Positions 1 to 10,500 of a stretch of DNA of 64,000 nucleotides are shown here, in pieces; positions within the stretch are counted from its first letter, which is position 1, and each line of letters opens with the position of its first letter. The notes under the pieces were generated by a model. It did no database searches. It was given only the letters and a program-made list of their open reading frames with translations, and was not told the origin of the DNA. This DNA is from Ignavibacterium sp. Lineage in GTDB: Bacteria > Bacteroidota > Ignavibacteria > Ignavibacteriales > Ignavibacteriaceae. The DNA is taken from the NCBI RefSeq assembly GCF_025998815.1, contig NZ_AP026678.1:1550001-1614000 (forward strand), read 5' to 3'. A program made the position numbers and the translations under genes.

Positions 1-76
1 TATTTATTATAAAAGCAATATTCTTTCATAAAAATTACATAAAATTATTAACAAGAATTTTATTTAATGATATACC

Positions 77-1108
77 ATGATTAAACAAAACAAGTATATA
101 AACGAAAAGAAAGATTCAGGGGAGGTTAAAGATCTATTCTATGAATATAATATAGGTGCTAAACCCTTTTTAAAGTGGGCTGGTGGAAAAAGTCAATTAT
201 TAGATAAGTTTAAGGAATTGTATCCGTTTGAACTCAAAGTTGGTGTTATCAAAAATTATTATGAACCATTTTTGGGTAGTGGAGCCGTATTTTTTCATAT
301 TGTTCAAAATTTTAGAATTGAAAATGCTTATTTATATGATATTAATGATGAGTTGATAATTACTTATAAAGTAATTCAACAGGATATAAATAAACTGCTA
401 GATTATCTTTATGATTATCAGAAAGTATATTCTAGACTGAATAAAAAGGAGAAGCATGAATTTTATTACGAACAAAGAACTAACTATAATTTGCAACGAT
501 TTAACATTAATTACAAATATTACTCTGAAAATTGGATACCAAGAGCAGCACAATTAATATTTTTGAACAGGACTTGTTATAATGGACTTTATCGTGTTAA
601 CTCTAAAGGGGAATTTAATTCACCAGCTGGGGATTATGATAATCCCAAAATTTGTGATGAGGATAATTTACTATTAGTTAACAAGGTCCTTCAACTTGCC
701 ACAATTAAAGCCGGTGATTTCAGAGAAGTTCAAAATGATCTTTCAGATCATTCCTTTATCTACTTTGATCCGCCTTACAGACCCTTAAGCACAACCTCAA
801 ATTTTAATTCATATAGTCATCATACTTTTTCTGACTTAGAACAAAAAGAATTAGCCAAATTATTCAAATTCTTACACAAAAATGGTCACAAATTGATGCT
901 CAGCAATTCTGATCCTAAGAATGTAAACCCAAATGATAACTATTTTGACAAGCTTTATTCTGGTTTTAACATTCATAGAATTCCTGCAAAAAGAATGATC
1001 AACTCTATTGGGACTAAAAGAGGCGCTATTAATGAGCTAGTTATCACAAACTATTCTAATTACTTATGGGAAAAGGACAAAAAGGCAACATTACAGGTAA
1101 TCAGCTAG
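77..1108 (+). CDS. D12-class DNA adenine N6-methyltransferase (Dam/DpnM-like)
   Basis: Transfers a methyl group from SAM to adenine in a short DNA target; this is the protective half of a restriction-modification pair. The SAM-binding motif FLKWAGGK lies at residues 31-38 and the catalytic DPPY motif at about residues 230-233, the order expected for the alpha/D12 class. The C-terminal GTKRGAINELVITN resembles the conserved end of Dam-type enzymes. At 343 residues it is a little longer than Dam (about 280), mostly through an N-terminal extension of about 27 residues. The last 43 nt overlap the next gene in another frame, which suggests translational coupling. GATC is the usual target of this class, but specificity cannot be read from the sequence. 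Confidence 0.9.
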   Translation: MIKQNKYINEKKDSGEVKDLFYEYNIGAKPFLKWAGGKSQLLDKFKELYPFELKVGVIKNYYEPFLGSGAVFFHIVQNFRIENAYLYDINDELIITYKVIQQDINKLLDYLYDYQKVYSRLNKKEKHEFYYEQRTNYNLQRFNINYKYYSENWIPRAAQLIFLNRTCYNGLYRVNSKGEFNSPAGDYDNPKICDEDNLLLVNKVLQLATIKAGDFREVQNDLSDHSFIYFDPPYRPLSTTSNFNSYSHHTFSDLEQKELAKLFKFLHKNGHKLMLSNSDPKNVNPNDNYFDKLYSGFNIHRIPAKRMINSIGTKRGAINELVITNYSNYLWEKDKKATLQVIS

Positions 1109-1554
1109 AAGCCGCTGTTAAAACAGTTCTTTCTGGTAAAGGATTTAAAATTGTAAAGTATCGAGATTGGATTAAAACACCTCATAAATTTGGGGATGAA
1201 TTATTGCTTACCAATGTCCCCTATACAACAATATATAAGCACAAAGGTAACACTGAATTTCTTTTAATTTCTAAAAAATATAACTGTACAATCAGAATTG
1301 AGTGCAAGTGGCAACAAACTAGTGGTTCTGTAGATGAAAAACTCCCTTACTTGTACTTAAATGTAATTGAAGCGATGCCCGAAGATAAAATTCTAATTTT
1401 AATCGATGGTAGAGGTTGGAAAGAAGGAGCAATAAAATGGCTTAAAGAATCTGTCGAGAAAAAAAGATATACCAATCAAAATAGTGAGCAAAAAGATATT
1501 CTTGTATTTAATCTTACAGATTTTTTTACTTGGGCTAATAAAACTTTTATATAA
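1066..1554 (+). CDS. Small PD-(D/E)XK restriction endonuclease, partner of the D12 methylase
   Basis: Probable type II restriction endonuclease. An N-terminal helix with NQLEAAV, an acidic FGDELLL stretch near residues 42-48 and the strand RIECKWQQ (ECK at about 79-81) fit the E-x10-30-(D/E)-x-(D/E)XK nuclease core. The length of 162 residues is typical of minimal members found next to adenine methylases. The start lies inside the methylase gene (43-nt overlap, different frame) with no strong ribosome-binding site, so it is probably translated by coupling. The pairing supports a complete, compact R-M system. The nuclease assignment rests on motif and context; its target is unknown. Confidence 0.7.
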   Translation: MGKGQKGNITGNQLEAAVKTVLSGKGFKIVKYRDWIKTPHKFGDELLLTNVPYTTIYKHKGNTEFLLISKKYNCTIRIECKWQQTSGSVDEKLPYLYLNVIEAMPEDKILILIDGRGWKEGAIKWLKESVEKKRYTNQNSEQKDILVFNLTDFFTWANKTFI

Positions 1555-1665
1555 AAAATTGAGATAATCATTTTATTTCACATTTAACATTTATCTGCAT
1601 CACATCACTTTCGGCAATAAATCATTTCTGTTAAAAATTACCAGTGAGCTTTGAAGCTTATTTTG

Positions 1666-1673
1666 TAATTTTG
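1666..1673 (+). promoter_or_regulatory. Candidate -7 element (TAATTTTG) upstream of mutA
   Basis: TAATTTTG matches the Bacteroidota -7 consensus TAnnTTTG and lies 33 nt before the mutA start. The -33 TTTG element is not clear at the expected spacing (only GTG is seen), so this is a weak candidate. Confidence 0.25.
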
Positions 1674-1705
1674 AGCAATAAATTTTACGAATTCGGAGAG
1701 AATTT

Positions 1706-3865
1706 ATGAGTGCTGAAATTAAACTCGAAGAAAAGATTAATCTTAAAAAAGATTTCCCCGTTCCTTCTTTTGATGAATGGAAAAAACAAGTTGAATCAGA
1801 CCTTAAAGGCGAATCCTTTGAGAAAAAATTAGTTACGAAAACTTACGAGGGAATTGACCTTCAACCAATTTACACTTCAAATGATATTAAAGACATTCCT
1901 TTTCTGAATAATTATCCAAGTTTCGAAAATTTTGTGCGTGGAACTAAAGCTTCAGGTTATCATTCTTCCGCGTGGGAAATTGCTCAGGAATACTCTTATG
2001 CATTGCCCGAAGAATTGAATGAAGCTCTAAAGCACGATTTACAGCGAGGTCTTGAAAGCATAAATATTAATCTTGATTTACCAACTCAACTTGGTATTGA
2101 TGCAGACCAATCCAAACCCGGCGAAGTTGGTAAAGGTGGGCTTTCGATTTCCGGAATAAGAAAAATGCAGGTACTGTTTGATAACATCGATTTGACAAAA
2201 CATCCCATTCATATTAATGCGGGCTTCTCTGCGTTACCTTTTACATTGTTGTATGCTGCATTCACAAGAGAGCTTCGCTTAAGTCTGATGAATCTAAAAG
2301 GATCAATCACATCAGACCCGTACGATTTTCTTTTAAAGCACGGATTTCTTCCTTATTCATTCAAACAAATTTTTGATGAAATAAAATTTTCAACTCAACT
2401 GATGATTCGTTCCAATTCTCCGATAAGAACAATTGGAGTAAGCGGATTGAATTACAACAATGCCGGGGCTAATGCGGTTCAGGAGCTTGCATTTGTGTTT
2501 GCAACTGCTGTTGAGTATCTGGAAGAAATGCTTAACAGAGGTCTGGCGATTGAGGAAGTTGTAAAGAGGTTTAAATTTACATTCGGAATCAGTTCGTTCT
2601 ACTTTATGGAAATTGCTAAGCTAAGGGCAGCAAGAATTTTGTGGAATAACATTCTTAAACAATACAATGTTTCTGAAGATAACCGAAAAATTTATATACA
2701 CGGTAAAACATCCCAATATAATCAGACTATAATTGATCCTTATGTAAATATGCTTCGAACAACTACAGAAGCATTCTCTGCTGTTGTTGGTGGAGTTGAT
2801 GCACTGACTACAAGTCCTTTTGATGAAGTGTTTGACATTCCCGATAATTTTTCAAGACGAATTGCCCGTAATACACAGATAATTCTTAAAGAGGAATCTC
2901 ATCTTGATCAGGTAATCGATCCTGCAGCCGGATCATTTTTCGTCGAAAGTCTCACTGCACAACTCGCAGAATCAGCATGGAAACTTTTTCAGCAAATAGA
3001 CGAATCGGGTGGAATGTTTAAAGCAATTGAAACAGGATTTATTCAGGATGAAGTTAATAAAGTTGCAGAAGCAAGAAAGAAAGATTTTGCGAAAAGAAAA
3101 TCCGTTTTAGTTGGAACAAATATGTATGCTAATCCAAAAGAAGAATTGAATGAACCAAAATCTCCAGACTACGAACTAATTTACAAAAAGCGTGTTGAGT
3201 ATATTCAGAAATACAGAATTAGTGGTGATGATCAGAAGCATAAAAACATTTTAGATAAACTTCAGATAATTGCTGACACTAAATCCTATGATTTGGTAGA
3301 AGCAGCCATTGAAGCTTACATTGACGGTGCTGCAATTGGTGAAGTTGCAAGCTCTATTCGATCAACTGGTAAAGAAGAAATTAAAGTTAATGCATTGGAA
3401 ATTCACCGTGCTTCAGAAATTTTTGAAGAACTTAGATTTGCTTCGGAAAATTTCAGAAAAAAATATGGTCATAAACCAAAAGTATTTTTAGCGGTTATGG
3501 GAACATTGAAACAATATAAAGCACGTGCAGATTTTTCAAGAGGATTTTTTGAAGTTTGTGGATTTGAAATTATTTATCCCTCGCAAGGATTTAAAACAAC
3601 TGATGAAGCTGTTGATGCTGCTATAAATTCAAGTGCTGAGATAATTACAATATGTTCAACTGATGAAACATATCCCGAACTTGTTCCACTACTCGCAAGA
3701 AAAATAAAAGAAAAATCACCCGAATCGATTTTAGTTCTTGCTGGATATCCTAAAGATCAGATCGAGCAACATAAGCAATCAGGAATTGATGAGTTCATTT
3801 ATCTCGGAGCAGATGTGCAAAAAGTCCTTTCAACTTTATTAAATAAAACTTTAAAATTGAATTAA
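1706..3865 (+). CDS. mutA: Methylmalonyl-CoA mutase small (beta) subunit
   Basis: Non-catalytic subunit of the heterodimeric mutase that interconverts (R)-methylmalonyl-CoA and succinyl-CoA in propionate metabolism. The N-terminal two thirds form the TIM-barrel-like mutase domain (DLPTQLGIDADQ, AGFSALPF, IDPAAGSFFVE). The last 130 residues form the B12-binding fold. There the cobalt-binding DxHxxG is replaced by LKQYKA (about residue 600), as expected for the cofactor-free small subunit, so this is not decay. The length of 719 residues is normal. A good ribosome-binding site (GGAGAG, 8 nt before ATG) fixes the start. mutB follows after 85-112 nt that contain an inverted REP-like pair. Confidence 0.95.
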   Translation: MSAEIKLEEKINLKKDFPVPSFDEWKKQVESDLKGESFEKKLVTKTYEGIDLQPIYTSNDIKDIPFLNNYPSFENFVRGTKASGYHSSAWEIAQEYSYALPEELNEALKHDLQRGLESININLDLPTQLGIDADQSKPGEVGKGGLSISGIRKMQVLFDNIDLTKHPIHINAGFSALPFTLLYAAFTRELRLSLMNLKGSITSDPYDFLLKHGFLPYSFKQIFDEIKFSTQLMIRSNSPIRTIGVSGLNYNNAGANAVQELAFVFATAVEYLEEMLNRGLAIEEVVKRFKFTFGISSFYFMEIAKLRAARILWNNILKQYNVSEDNRKIYIHGKTSQYNQTIIDPYVNMLRTTTEAFSAVVGGVDALTTSPFDEVFDIPDNFSRRIARNTQIILKEESHLDQVIDPAAGSFFVESLTAQLAESAWKLFQQIDESGGMFKAIETGFIQDEVNKVAEARKKDFAKRKSVLVGTNMYANPKEELNEPKSPDYELIYKKRVEYIQKYRISGDDQKHKNILDKLQIIADTKSYDLVEAAIEAYIDGAAIGEVASSIRSTGKEEIKVNALEIHRASEIFEELRFASENFRKKYGHKPKVFLAVMGTLKQYKARADFSRGFFEVCGFEIIYPSQGFKTTDEAVDAAINSSAEIITICSTDETYPELVPLLARKIKEKSPESILVLAGYPKDQIEQHKQSGIDEFIYLGADVQKVLSTLLNKTLKLN

Positions 3866-3872
3866 AGCAATT

Positions 3873-3950
3873 GTCACACTGAGCGAAGTCGAAGTGTGAC
3901 GTAAATATGAAAATAGAATAATCGTCATCCTTCGACAAGCTCAGGATGAC
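3873..3950. repeat. Inverted pair of REP-like palindromes (BIME-like) between mutA and mutB
   Basis: Two hairpin-forming elements in opposite orientation: GTCACACT...AGTGTGAC (3873-3900) and GTCATCC...GGATGAC (3924-3950). The reverse complement of the second shares the CTGAGC...TCGAAG core with the first, so they are inverted copies of one repeat type. They occupy nearly all of the mutA-mutB spacer, and the second ends directly before an ATG in the mutB frame. Confidence 0.85.
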
Positions 3951-3977
3951 ATGGGAATTAGAATTAAAAAAAATAAT

Positions 3978-6149
3978 ATGAAACCAAATTTCAAAGACAT
4001 AAAACTTGATTTATCGGCAAAGCAGATTTCCCGGACTGAATGGAAAGAAAAGTTTAAACAGGAAACCGGAAAATCAGTTGAAGATTTCATCTGGGAAACA
4101 ATGGAAAAAATTCCTGTCAAACCTCTATATACACAAGAAGATATTAAAGAGCTTGAACACATTGATTACCTCTCGGGATTACCTCCATTCTTACGCGGAC
4201 CATATTCAACAATGTATGTTCAGCGACCTTGGACAGTGAGACAATACGCTGGTTTTTCAACTGCAGAAGAAAGCAATGCATTCTATCGTCGTAATCTTGC
4301 ACAAGGACAAATGGGATTATCGGTTGCATTTGATCTTGCAACTCATCGCGGATATGATTCAGATCATCCGAGAGTTGTTGGTGATGTGGGTAAAGCAGGA
4401 GTTGCAATTGATACAGTTGAAGATATGAAAATATTATTCGATCAGATTCCGCTTGATAAAATGTCTGTATCAATGACGATGAACGGAGCGGTAATTCCGG
4501 TAATGGCATTTTACATAGTTGCCGCAGAAGAGCAAGGAGTCAAACACGAACAGTTAACGGGAACAATTCAGAATGATATTCTGAAAGAATACATGGTTCG
4601 CAACACTTATATTTATCCACCTGAAATGTCAATGCGAATCATCGCAGATATTTTCAAGTTTACTGCTAAACACATGCCCAAGTTTAACAGCATTTCAATT
4701 TCAGGATATCATATGCAGGAAGCCGGTGCTACTGCAGACCTTGAGATGGCTTATACATTATCTGATGGTTTGGAATATGTAAGAACAGGTATCAAAGCCG
4801 GTTTGGATATAGATGACTTCGCACCAAGACTTTCATTCTTTTGGGCAGAAGGAATGAATTATTTTATGGAAGTTGCTAAGCTTCGTGCTGCACGATTAAT
4901 CTGGGCAAAAATCATAAAACAATTCAATCCCAAAAATCCAAAGTCAATGTCGTTGCGAACTCACTCACAAACTTCCGGTTGGTCTTTATCTGAACAAGAT
5001 CCTTTCAACAATGTTGTTCGCACTTGCATTGAAGCTTTAGCAGCTGCACTTGGTCATACACAATCACTTCATACAAATTCACTTGATGAAGCAATCGCTC
5101 TTCCTACTGACTTCTCAGCCAGAATTGCAAGAAACACGCAGCTTTATCTTCAGGATGAAACTTTTATAACAAAAGTTATTGATCCTTGGGGTGGTTCTTA
5201 TTATGTTGAAGCATTAACTGATGCACTTTTACAAAAAGGTTGGGAACATATTCTGGAAGTTGAATCGTATGGCGGAATGACAAAAGCAATTGAAGCTGGC
5301 ATTCCTAAAATGCGAATTGAAGAAGCTGCTGCAAGAAGACAGGCAAGGATAGACTCTGGTAAAGAAACAATCGTTGGTGTTAATAAATACAGACTTGAAA
5401 AAGAAGAACCAATTGAAATTCTTGAAGTCGATAATACAGCAGTCAGACAAAATCAGATAAAAAGAATTCAGGAAGTAAAAAATAAAAGAAATGAAACTGA
5501 AGTTCAGCAAGCACTTGATGCAATTACAAACGCGGCAAAATCAGGAAAAGGAAATTTGCTCGAACTTGCAATTGATGCAGCAAGAAAAAGAGCAACACTC
5601 GGAGAAATTTCTTATGCAATTGAAAAAGTTTGCGGAAGGTATCAGGCAGTGACAAGAACAATATCCGGAGTTTACAGCAGCGAATATTCAAAAGATGATC
5701 AGCTTTTCAACGAGGTAAGAAAACTGACAGATGAATTTGCTCAGCGCGAAGGACGTCGCCCAAGAATTATGATTGCCAAAATGGGTCAGGATGGACATGA
5801 CAGAGGTGCGAAAGTTGTGGCAACGGCATACGCCGATATGGGATTTGATGTTGATGTTGGTCCATTATTCCAGACACCAGAAGAAACAGCTAAACAAGCT
5901 GTTGAAAACGATGTTCATGTTGTTGGAATGAGCTCACTTGCCGGTGGGCATAAAACACTTTTACCTCAACTAGTTGAAGAATTGAAAAAACTCGGAAGAG
6001 AAGATATAATCGTAATTTGCGGCGGAGTTATTCCCGCACAGGATTATGATTATTTATATGAACACGGAGCCTCTGCAATCTTTGGTCCCGGTACAAAAAT
6101 TCCCGAAGCCGGTAAAAAGATAATGGAATTGATAAATGAGAGATTCTAA
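3978..6149 (+). CDS. mutB: Methylmalonyl-CoA mutase large (alpha) subunit, B12-dependent
   Basis: Catalytic subunit of methylmalonyl-CoA mutase. It holds the substrate-binding barrel ([40 protein letters not shown]) and a C-terminal cobalamin domain with intact [10 protein letters not shown], whose His (about residue 606) ligates cobalt. From ATG 3978 the protein is 723 residues, the usual size. An in-frame ATG at 3951 would add nine residues encoded right after the REP-like hairpin; I prefer 3978 because family alignment begins there, although neither start has a strong ribosome-binding site. It pairs with mutA upstream. The GTPase chaperone meaB lies 8 kb downstream rather than adjacent. 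Confidence 0.95.
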   Translation: MKPNFKDIKLDLSAKQISRTEWKEKFKQETGKSVEDFIWETMEKIPVKPLYTQEDIKELEHIDYLSGLPPFLRGPYSTMYVQRPWTVRQYAGFSTAEESNAFYRRNLAQGQMGLSVAFDLATHRGYDSDHPRVVGDVGKAGVAIDTVEDMKILFDQIPLDKMSVSMTMNGAVIPVMAFYIVAAEEQGVKHEQLTGTIQNDILKEYMVRNTYIYPPEMSMRIIADIFKFTAKHMPKFNSISISGYHMQEAGATADLEMAYTLSDGLEYVRTGIKAGLDIDDFAPRLSFFWAEGMNYFMEVAKLRAARLIWAKIIKQFNPKNPKSMSLRTHSQTSGWSLSEQDPFNNVVRTCIEALAAALGHTQSLHTNSLDEAIALPTDFSARIARNTQLYLQDETFITKVIDPWGGSYYVEALTDALLQKGWEHILEVESYGGMTKAIEAGIPKMRIEEAAARRQARIDSGKETIVGVNKYRLEKEEPIEILEVDNTAVRQNQIKRIQEVKNKRNETEVQQALDAITNAAKSGKGNLLELAIDAARKRATLGEISYAIEKVCGRYQAVTRTISGVYSSEYSKDDQLFNEVRKLTDEFAQREGRRPRIMIAKMGQDGHDRGAKVVATAYADMGFDVDVGPLFQTPEETAKQAVENDVHVVGMSSLAGGHKTLLPQLVEELKKLGREDIIVICGGVIPAQDYDYLYEHGASAIFGPGTKIPEAGKKIMELINERF

Positions 6150-6162
6150 GAATTAAACCATT

Positions 6163-6195
6163 AAACCTCCGAGGTTTCTAAAACCTCGGAGGTTT
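6163..6195. repeat. REP palindrome pair, upstream flank of the RAYT gene
   Basis: AAACCTCCGAGGTTT and AAACCTCGGAGGTTT are separated by 3 nt; each is the reverse complement of the other and nearly self-palindromic. The same pair occurs on the other side of the transposase gene (6783-6817). Confidence 0.9.
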
Positions 6196-6211
6196 GAAGA
6201 TAATTTTTAAT

Positions 6212-6765
6212 ATGGAAAAAAGAGAAACTATTACAAAAACACTTATCATCATCTTTACAACAGAGGCGCCAACAAATCCCCTATCTTTTACGAAAGAGAA
6301 AATTATTTGTACTTTTTAAGAAGAATGAAATATTATTCCAATAAGTATAAAATAAAGATTTTATCTTACTGTCTAATGCCTAACCACTTCCATTTATTTT
6401 TAAAACAAACAACCGATGAATATTCTGTTTCCTCATTCATTTCTTCACTGCTAAATTCTTATGTAAAATCCATAAATAAAAAATATCAACACAGCGGAAC
6501 ATTGTTCGAGAGTAAAACCAAAAGTAAACAAATTGAGGATGAAACATATTTTGTTTGGGTAATAAAATACATTCTTGAAAATCCTGTGAAAGCCAAATTA
6601 GCAGATAATATTGTAGAATGGGAATTTTCTAATGCAAAAGATTTAGTTGGGTTACGGAATGGAAATTTGACAGATGTGAGATATGTAGAATCCTTTTTTC
6701 AATCAAGAGAAAGTATGATTAAGTTTTTAATGGATAAATCAATAAAAGTAACTTACGATTTTTAA
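6212..6765 (+). pseudogene. REP-associated tyrosine transposase (RAYT, Y1_Tnp/IS200-like) with a 5' frameshift
   Basis: Single-strand HUH transposase of the RAYT group, thought to act on REP palindromes. The HUH motif lies in CLMPNHFHLFL, and GTLFESK, followed by ILENPVKA, is typical of the family. The conserved N-terminus (NTYHHLYNRGANKSPIF) is encoded in the same frame as the rest but has no usable start: a stop lies at 6208-6210. The ATG at 6212 is one base out of frame, and seven A's instead of six in the tract after ATGG would join it exactly to that N-terminus. Either the gene is inactivated, uses slippage on A6, or carries a sequencing error. A TTG at 6307 would give a 152-residue product lacking the N-terminal strand. 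Both flanks carry matching REPs. Confidence 0.8.
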
Positions 6766-6782
6766 TAATTAAACTTCTCTAT

Positions 6783-6817
6783 AAAACCTCCGGGGTTTTC
6801 TTAAACCTCGGAGGTTT
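6783..6817. repeat. REP palindrome pair, downstream flank of the RAYT gene
   Basis: AAAACCTCCGGGGTTTT followed by AAACCTCGGAGGTTT, the same inverted pair as at 6163-6195 with one substitution in the first arm. The second copy overlaps the end of the MscS-like gene and encodes its last residues (QTSEV) and stop codon. Confidence 0.9.
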
Positions 6818-7535
6818 GGGCTTTTAATAACTCTTTCCTTATCAAATCAGCATGTTCGGGTTTTAGTGTGGCTATTTTTATATCAATCCTCATTTCCCCT
6901 TTTTCATCCGTAACTAAATTTATCTCCGGCTCTTTTGCGGGTAAATGCCACGGCGAAAAATAAATTTTTCTTTTTAGTTCTTCTCTTATTTTTTCAAAAT
7001 CTGTTTTGCCGGATGTTGTAAGTGTAATCAGATGACTTTCATATTTCTCGGAATTTGAGAGTTGACTGAATGTACTACCACTTAATTTGCTGTAAGGAAT
7101 TTTAATTCTTTCACCTTCACCGGTTTCTATTTCAATATGTCTGAGTGTTGTCTTAACTATTGTTCCAGATTTATTTTCAATTTTTACTTTCGTATTTAGC
7201 GAAAAATCATTTTCGCTCTTCAAAATTATTCCAGCTATAAAATCCCTGAACCAGAACCATGCAATAAGCGCAATTAGTGTTATTGTAACAACCGATAGAA
7301 TAACAGGTAACATTTGAGTACCGGAGAAAAAAGCAATAACCAACCAATAGACAAGAGTAATTGCAAAAACAAAATCCAGAACAGGTATAAGTTTCTTAAT
7401 AAATTGTAAGAAATTCGCCGGTAGTTTAAGCATCACGAATAATTTTAAAATTATTCTGAGTGCGATGTAAAGTATAATTGCAACAATTATAAAACTTACA
7501 GATTCAAATGCCGGAATGTGTGGTGTAATTATCAT
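6801..7535 (-). CDS. MscS-family mechanosensitive channel (small)
   Basis: Inner-membrane channel probably opening under membrane tension to release osmolytes. Three to four hydrophobic segments lie in the first 120 residues, followed by the MscS signature region (FWFRDFIAGIILKSENDF) and a beta-domain (KVKIENKSGTIVKTTLRHIEIET, IPYSKLSGS). At 244 residues it is near the minimal MscS size (about 286). Its ATG overlaps the stop of the preceding SLC12-ATPase gene (ATGA), so the two are translationally coupled and likely act together in osmotic or ion balance. The final residues are encoded by a REP palindrome, suggesting that repeat insertion replaced the original C-terminus. Confidence 0.82.
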   Translation of the reverse strand: MIITPHIPAFESVSFIIVAIILYIALRIILKLFVMLKLPANFLQFIKKLIPVLDFVFAITLVYWLVIAFFSGTQMLPVILSVVTITLIALIAWFWFRDFIAGIILKSENDFSLNTKVKIENKSGTIVKTTLRHIEIETGEGERIKIPYSKLSGSTFSQLSNSEKYESHLITLTTSGKTDFEKIREELKRKIYFSPWHLPAKEPEINLVTDEKGEMRIDIKIATLKPEHADLIRKELLKAQTSEV

Positions 7536-10500
7536 ATTATCAGCATCCGTTTTTTTAATACTTTGATCAAAAATGGTTCAATGTATAAGTTAATTCCATA
7601 AACGTTTGAGGATTTTTCAATTATTAATCCGCTTCGAAGTAAAGTTCTGACAATATCTGCACCTGATTTCTCATTTGCCTTCATCACTTTCAATAGTGAT
7701 TCAAGCGAAATTCTTCTGTGAAGAGAAATCTGAGCGAGATAAATGAGCCAGTCTTCATTCAATTCTTCCAGAGGGCTTAAATCGTAAATAGCCGGATTCT
7801 GAATAATCAGTTTATTGCTATCATACTTTTTAATATTCGCAAGCCAACCGTTCATTGCCGTTCCGGGATTTCCATCATAATAATCGAAGTACCTGTCAAA
7901 CAATCCTGCAAGTTTTAATTCTCCAATCTGTTCTTCATCTTTATTACCTAATTGAAACATCAGTCCGCTTGAATTATGTCTGCGTAAAATCAATTCTTTA
8001 AGATTTTCAGAATTAAAAGGTTCACAAAGAATTGAGGAAATAAAGAGATCATCGATCCTTTTTATTTTATTTATTAATTGAAAAGAATGAATGTTACAAT
8101 TAATTATAAATAATATTTTATCAGAATATTTTCTTACCAGATCTGAAATTAAATCCACAACTTCAAAACCGGATTCATTTCTTTCCCACCAGATTTCCAA
8201 ATCGTTAATTATCATAGCGCAATCCGATGGCAAAGTATTGAAAACACTATCAATAGAACCGGACAAGTTTATATGTCTGCGAAGAAATTTTTCAAAGTCT
8301 GAAACATTTGAAGTGCTGTTTGCCGGTGAACGAAGTGAAAATATTCTGTCAGCTCTGAAATATTTATTTGCAATCATACCCGAAAGCGTTGTTTTACCGG
8401 AATTTCTTTCACCAAGAATCAGCAACGCACCATGATAGCCGGACTTATAATAATTCAGTGCAGCTGAGGCAGTTTGCATTTCACTTCTCATTTCGACCCA
8501 GAAATCTTTGCTGATTCTGGATGAACAGCTGAATAATTTTTTATAATAATTTGGTAATGTAGAATAAACATCCGGTTTTGGACTTACGGATTTAACGAAT
8601 TGCAGAACTTCACCGATTGTGGAACCTGGTGTTTTTGAATAGCTTTTTTGTTTTCTTGCAAAGATAATTCCCTTGCTCTTTCCGTAAATTAAATCAACAA
8701 GAACCCGCTTAGCCGCTTCCTGAGCCTGTTCAAAAGAATCTGAAACAGATTGAAGTAGTTTTCTGCTTTCCTGTTTTCTAACTAAAAGCCCCATTTCTTC
8801 CGAAGTTCTTTTAAGTGAAAACGGATTTAACATTTCACTGATAAGTTTGTAATGCTTTTCGATTGAGGCAATAAAGTTTTCCAGTATTCCTACTGCTTCG
8901 TTAGAAAATTTATCCAGCTTTTGTTTCAGTGAAGTTAAATAATCCTCAATAAGTTTTTGCCTGTCGGGAGTTTCATCTTCCAGAGAACTAATATTAAAGT
9001 TAGCCAGGTTTATCGCATCTCTAAGATTTTCATTCAATTCAGATAATAACTCGCCAATTTTTTCAACATCTTTGATAATCGGTTCAGCAAATGCTGTTTC
9101 AATCAGGATTTCAGCCAACCTTCTGAAGTTTATTGATTTTACATCCGCAGGATTGAATTCTCCTCTGCTTATTTCAGTAATAAAATCGTCGGAAGGAACA
9201 TCCGTTTTTTCAGGAAAAGTTTCAAAGAACTCTTCTGTTATTGATAAATTTTCTTCCACTTCTTTTAACAAGTCGGATGATGGGTCACTGAATTCAGGCA
9301 GAGAGATGGCAGGAATTTTACCACCGTTGACTTCATCAATTTCATTTTTGATTTCTTCAATCGGTTTTAAAATCTTATTAAGTAAGTATTCGGAGAAAGA
9401 TTGAACCACATCTTCTTTAACCGATTTAATTCTGCCTTTGAGTCGTAAATCAACTGTTTCAAGTTTAAGATCCGAAATAAATAAATTATAATTTTCTCTG
9501 AAGACAAAAGAAAATTTATCAGCGTAATCAATTTTTACTTTCTCGGATTTCCTGGTTCTAAGTTTTTTCTTAATTAGATAATTTACAGTCGGAGTTGCAG
9601 CCATTTCATTTATTTCCATCAGATCATTTCTCCAGCTTATAACATATCTCTTTCTCAATCCGGCTGCATTTTCTGAAAGGAAAGATTGAATTTTTGTCAG
9701 CTTATCCTGAATTTTTTCCCGTTCACTTTTAATAAGTTCAGAAGAGTAATTACCATTTTCACATTCAATACAAATTTTTTCAAGTGAGTCGTGTAGTGAT
9801 AAAATGAATATTTTTAAATCCGAAAAGAAAGTATGAACACTTACACCTGCCTCATTTAATACATCAGCCAAGCGTACTTTTTGTTTATGAAGAATATAGT
9901 ATTGAAGCAGCTTTCTGAAATTTAATTTTACAGACAAAACTTTTTTACTCAGTGAGGCTGAAATTCGTTTTCTGAGCTTGAAAAATCTTAACCTTACATT
10001 GTCATTTTTATCTGATTTGAATGCATCTTTTTCAAAATGAAGATTGAAATAATCAGGATAGTGTTCAATCAAATCCTTTGTCTGATTCTCAAATGATTCC
10101 AATGCGGAATCAAAAGTTGTCTGATATTTTTTTTCATATTCCGTACTATACTCTTCTGTAATTCTGTAAATATGAAATAAAAGATCATTTAGTGTCTTAT
10201 GAGCCAGTTTCCTCAATCTTGGCATACCAGATTCACCCAAAGCTTTTTCCAAAATATTAAATTGTCTTCCAGCTAAATTTCCCAGTTTGCTTAAAAGCTC
10301 ACTGTGTTTGGCAGAATAAAATAATATTGTTTCATCACTGAATGTTTTTATAATTGAGATCATATCTTCGTCAAGTTTGCGAAGATTTCCAGCAAGTGCA
10401 CTCCCTATAACTTCAGGGAGTGGAGTGATTTCGGTTTCTATTTTTTCATGAGCAGTTTCACCTGTTTTTCTTAATATTCCTATATCAATCTTTTCAAAAA

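Noticed and set aside
1555-1705. Possible cobalamin riboswitch before mutA
   Set aside because: The leader is short and AT-rich and I see no B12-box-like sequence or long structured region.
3490-3560. Loss of the cobalt-binding DxHxxG motif in MutA as gene decay
   Set aside because: The small subunit of heterodimeric mutases normally lacks this motif; MutB carries it.
3951-3977. ATG at 3951 as the mutB start
   Set aside because: It directly abuts the REP hairpin and adds nine residues outside the family alignment; kept only as an alternative.
6307-6309. TTG as the true start of the RAYT gene
   Set aside because: It would remove the conserved YHHLYNRG segment that is encoded just upstream in the same frame.
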